Shown here in pieces: positions 6,315-8,844 of a DNA stretch of 8,844 nucleotides; position 1 is the first letter of the stretch; every line of letters begins with the position of its first letter. Origin of the DNA: UBA6019 sp036564345 (GTDB lineage Bacteria > Chloroflexota > Dormibacteria > Dormibacterales > Dormibacteraceae); contig DATCOZ010000085.1 in the NCBI GenBank assembly GCA_036564345.1, positions 1 through 8,844 of the forward strand, written 5' to 3'. The notes under the pieces are model-generated. The model had not been told where the DNA came from. It saw only the letters and a program-made list of their open reading frames with translations, and searched no databases. The translations under genes were made by a program, and so were the position numbers.

Positions 6315-8687
6315 TCACCTGGTCGTGACCTGGAGCCCGGGCAGGTATAGGCTGCCCCGGATTCGGAGCCGGACCAGGTCGGGGCCACGCTCTCCCGCGC
6401 TGAGGGCGAAGGGATGGCTCAGGTCGACGGGGCTCCAGCCGGCGGCGGCCCAGTCGTAGATCTCCACCTGCGGCCTCGCGCCGGCCACGGCCGGGCTTCC
6501 GATCGGCGAGGGGTTGGTGGCGCCGATCTTGAGCTCGGCCGCGGCCGGCATCCGGGGAAGCTCGTAGTCGACGATCGAGACCGGGTTGCCGGTCAGGCCG
6601 TTGCTCGCCACCAGCCGCGGGGCCGACCAGTTCGCCGGCAGGACGTCGACCGATTCCAGCGTGAGCGGCATCGCGAACGCCGCGACCAGCGAGCGGGTCG
6701 GGACCAGGCCCCCGACCCGGAACCCGGGCAGGCCGTCGACGATCCCGGCCAGCGACTGGACCTGGGCCGCCGGGGATACCAGCGTCCCAGCCGCTGCGGT
6801 CATCACCGCGGCGCCCTTGTCGCCGGGCGCGGGGACAGCGGCGCCGCCGCCGTCGAGGCAGGCAGCGGTCTGGCAGACGGCCGTTCCAGCGGGCCCGGTC
6901 GGGGAGCTCTTGAACGGCACGCTGACGTTGAGCGTCGAGCCCGGCGCGAGGACGCCGGCGACCAGCGCCGTCCGGCCGTCGGTCGTGAACAGCGTCAGCC
7001 TGCGCACGCCGGTCCGGCCACGGTTGGTCACCGTGCCGACCACCTTGCCGTTCTCGACCCGGAGGCGGGCATCGACCGCCACGCTGCCCCGGCCGGCGGC
7101 CTCGGTCTTGAAATCGCGGGAGGTCCAGATGGCGAGGTTGCGGAGGCTCACCAATGGGTTGGCGCCGGTGACCACCCGGTCCTCCGAGCCCTGGCCGAGC
7201 CCGGACGGCACCGGGAGGTAGGTCGACGCCAGGCTCGCCGCGGGGAGCTGGACACCGACATCGCCGCGACGGGGTGAGAAGACAGCGTCGTAGCTCGTCA
7301 CGGCGACCGCGCCGGCCGGCGCCACGCGGAGGACCTGGATCTCGTTGACGTAGTAGTCGCGGCCGTGGACCAGGATCCCGCCGCCGTAGGCGCCGGCCGT
7401 GAAGACAGCCGCGATCAGGGGGACCGTCACCCACATCAGCTCGCGCCGCCGCATCCGGCGGAGGACGCCGTAGTTGAGCGGCCCGGCGATCAGGATGTAG
7501 ACGACGAGCAGCCCACCCAGGATCCGGAGCGGCGGCAGGGCGTTGGCCGGGGTGTCGTTGAGCAGAGCGCCGAGCACGTCGTCGATGGTCCCGCGGTTGG
7601 GCACGTACTGGCCCGGACCGGGCGCCAGCACCACTCCGGTCGAGGCCGGCCGGTTGTTGCCCGCGCTGGTCGCGGCGATCCGGTCGAGGATGACGGCCCA
7701 GCTCGCGCGAACCTCTTCGGCGTGGCTGGCGACCGGCTCGTCGGATGGGTCGTAGGCGACCTCGACCACCCTGCCGGCGCCGTAGTTGAGCTCTGCCAGG
7801 AGCGGGTTGCCGGTGGCGTCCGCCAGCACGACGCGCGCTCCGGGCGTGAGGGCGCCGACGACCGCCGGGGCGACGAGCGCCGTGTGCTCGGCGAGGAGGT
7901 CGAGAACCGGCTCCAGCGATGCGGCGGTGGTGCCCCTGGGTTGGAGCGGGACCAGCTGCGCCGGCAGCTGGGACAGCGTCCGCCGCCAGCCGGCGCCTCC
8001 GGCCAGGACGAGCTGGCCGCCAAGGCCGACGTACTGCTCGAGCGCCTGGTCCTGGGCCTGGCTCAGCGCCGACGTGTCGAAGTTGTCGATGACCAGCGCA
8101 CCCAGCCCGCTCAGCTGGGCGGCTCCGCCGGGCAGCGTCTGGGGGGTGAGCTGGACGACGCCCGTCGAGGAGGCGAGGAGGGGGACGTCCTTGATCTGGG
8201 CGGCGGCCTGGAGGGAGTCGCTGAGGAGGCCGATCGCGAGCCGCGCCGAGCTGAGCGCGGCGATCGGGCTCCGGGCGACCATCATCCCCGACCGATCGTC
8301 GAGCTCGGCGATGTAGCCGGAGCCGCCGCCGCTCACGTCGAGGTACGCCCCATAGATGGTCAACGTCTTCTGCGAAGCGTGGGGAACGGCGATCGCCTCG
8401 GCGTAGGTGGTGCCGTAGCTCGAGCCGCCCGTCCCGGCGCCCACACCGGGTCCGCGCGGCCGGATCAACAGCGACCCGCTGAAGTCGCGGCTGGAGCTGT
8501 CGTTGCGGACGCTGACCTGGTACGGGATCCAGCTCCCGGCGACGGCGCCGCCGTCCCATCCGATCGAGAGCTGAAGGGAGAGCCCGGGATCGTCGGCGCG
8601 AGCCGGAAGGGCCACCAGCGCGGCGGCCAGCGCTACCAAAACCCCGGCGACGCGCAGGATCCTCATGGACAAGAACCGGGAAGCCAC
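6315..8687 (-). CDS. Secreted/membrane-anchored exoprotein with GATase-like region
   Basis: 790 aa. A signal peptide (hydrophobic residues about 12-27, cleavage probably after ARA at 29-31) leads into a beta-rich region with WIPYQVSVRN at 53-62. Residues about 165-315 look like a glutamine-amidotransferase-like fold: LGALVIDNFD at 195-204, GGQLVLAGG at 223-231 and GAGRVVEVAYDPSDEP at 303-318. The region has no cysteine, so it cannot be a Cys-nucleophile amidotransferase. A membrane hairpin follows, helices about 388-408 and 418-438, around AGPLNYGVLRRMRRRELMWV (401-420), a motif typical of these proteins. The remaining 350 residues are probably beta-sandwich modules outside the cell, with the only two cysteines at 605 and 610. 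GTG 8687 is chosen because GAGG lies five bases before it; ATG 8666 is a possible alternative. It is probably an accessory of the ABC exporter encoded next to it. Confidence 0.87.
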   Translation of the reverse strand: MASRFLSMRILRVAGVLVALAAALVALPARADDPGLSLQLSIGWDGGAVAGSWIPYQVSVRNDSSSRDFSGSLLIRPRGPGVGAGTGGSSYGTTYAEAIAVPHASQKTLTIYGAYLDVSGGGSGYIAELDDRSGMMVARSPIAALSSARLAIGLLSDSLQAAAQIKDVPLLASSTGVVQLTPQTLPGGAAQLSGLGALVIDNFDTSALSQAQDQALEQYVGLGGQLVLAGGAGWRRTLSQLPAQLVPLQPRGTTAASLEPVLDLLAEHTALVAPAVVGALTPGARVVLADATGNPLLAELNYGAGRVVEVAYDPSDEPVASHAEEVRASWAVILDRIAATSAGNNRPASTGVVLAPGPGQYVPNRGTIDDVLGALLNDTPANALPPLRILGGLLVVYILIAGPLNYGVLRRMRRRELMWVTVPLIAAVFTAGAYGGGILVHGRDYYVNEIQVLRVAPAGAVAVTSYDAVFSPRRGDVGVQLPAASLASTYLPVPSGLGQGSEDRVVTGANPLVSLRNLAIWTSRDFKTEAAGRGSVAVDARLRVENGKVVGTVTNRGRTGVRRLTLFTTDGRTALVAGVLAPGSTLNVSVPFKSSPTGPAGTAVCQTAACLDGGGAAVPAPGDKGAAVMTAAAGTLVSPAAQVQSLAGIVDGLPGFRVGGLVPTRSLVAAFAMPLTLESVDVLPANWSAPRLVASNGLTGNPVSIVDYELPRMPAAAELKIGATNPSPIGSPAVAGARPQVEIYDWAAAGWSPVDLSHPFALSAGERGPDLVRLRIRGSLYLPGLQVTTR

Positions 8688-8692
8688 GCCTC

Positions 8693-8696
8693 CCTC
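8693..8696 (-). promoter_or_regulatory. Shine-Dalgarno for the exoprotein
   Basis: GAGG (8696-8693) is five bases before the GTG at 8687, whereas nothing similar lies close to the ATG at 8666. This decides for the GTG start. A second GAGG closer to the GTG is too near to be the main site. Confidence 0.55.
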
Positions 8697-8709
8697 AAGC
8701 CGAAGCTTA
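8696..8709 (-). other. Small UUCG-loop hairpin in the exoprotein leader
   Basis: On the minus strand AAGC, TTCG and GCTT form a four-pair stem with a stable UUCG-type tetraloop, extended by a U-G pair. The 3' foot touches the Shine-Dalgarno GAGG. There is no T-tract, so it is not a terminator. It may be fortuitous. Confidence 0.3.
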
Positions 8710-8733
8710 CGCGAGGCGGTGGCCTTTCCTTCC

Positions 8734-8844
8734 CTATTCCGAGTCGACGCGCCCCACGTCGGTGTGGATCTCCGCCTTGCCCCGGATCTTGATGGCGGCG
8801 GTCAGCTCGGTGAACTGGGCGATCATCACCTCGCCCGCGTCGAG
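8734..8844 (-). CDS. C-terminal 36 residues of an unrecognised protein
   Basis: A minus-strand frame enters from the right edge and ends with TAG at 8736-8734. The visible tail includes EVMIAQFTELTAAIKIRGKA and ends in GRVDSE. Third codon positions are almost all G or C, as in the genes downstream, which supports a real coding end. It lies 46 bases before the exoprotein start, close enough to be the previous gene of the same operon. I do not recognise the family from this fragment. Confidence 0.6.
   Translation of the reverse strand, partial: LDAGEVMIAQFTELTAAIKIRGKAEIHTDVGRVDSE

Noticed and set aside
6307..8559. Minus-strand 750-codon frame overlapping the exoprotein
   Set aside because: The product is a run of Arg, Pro and Gly without domains, shifted by one base from the real gene.
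7365..8792. Long plus-strand open frame of 475 codons opposite the exoprotein
   Set aside because: It is the antisense of a gene with signal peptide, recognisable motifs and G/C-rich third positions. Its composition (Arg, Gly, Asp, Gln rich) is that of a high-GC shadow frame.

Overview
The window is very GC-rich (about 70% by eye). All supported genes read on the minus strand, so the biological order runs from high to low coordinates. The codon use, the frequent GTG starts and the family mix would fit a Chloroflexota lineage (for example a Limnocylindria-like metagenomic genome) or another high-GC soil or water bacterium. No marker gene here settles the taxonomy, so this is inference.

Layout in transcription order: (1) the last 36 codons of an unrecognised gene entering from the right edge (8844-8734). 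(2) A 790-aa secreted or membrane-anchored protein with a signal peptide, a non-catalytic GATase-like region and a central membrane hairpin (8687-6315). (3) An ABC-2 type ATPase (6299-5364) and (4) its permease (5356-4391). (5) A 502-aa membrane protein with a long Ala/Gln-rich helical part and a Gly/Ser/Gln low-complexity linker (4388-2880). (6) A MoxR-family AAA+ ATPase (2875-1847). (7) A DUF58 protein (1863-1006). (8) A 178-base gap with inverted repeats and a doubtful 61-aa ORF. (9) The N-terminal 275 codons of a BatA-like protein with two membrane helices and a von Willebrand A (VWA) domain (827-1), which runs off the left edge.

Genes 2 to 7 are separated by 15, 7, 2, 4 and -17 bases, so they look like one translationally coupled operon. 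MoxR, DUF58 and BatA/VWA form a widely recurring module in which the AAA+ ATPase is thought to act as a chaperone on VWA-containing clients at the membrane. Here it is joined to an ABC-2 exporter pair plus a large extracytoplasmic partner. That layout recalls the GldA/GldF/GldG idea of an ATPase, a permease and an extracytoplasmic auxiliary protein, but homology to Gld proteins is not claimed.

The most interesting points are the fusion of the exporter and MoxR modules into one tight operon, the repeat-like element between DUF58 and BatA, and the architecture of the 790-aa exoprotein. No CRISPR array, tRNA, rRNA, transposase or convincing intrinsic terminator was seen.
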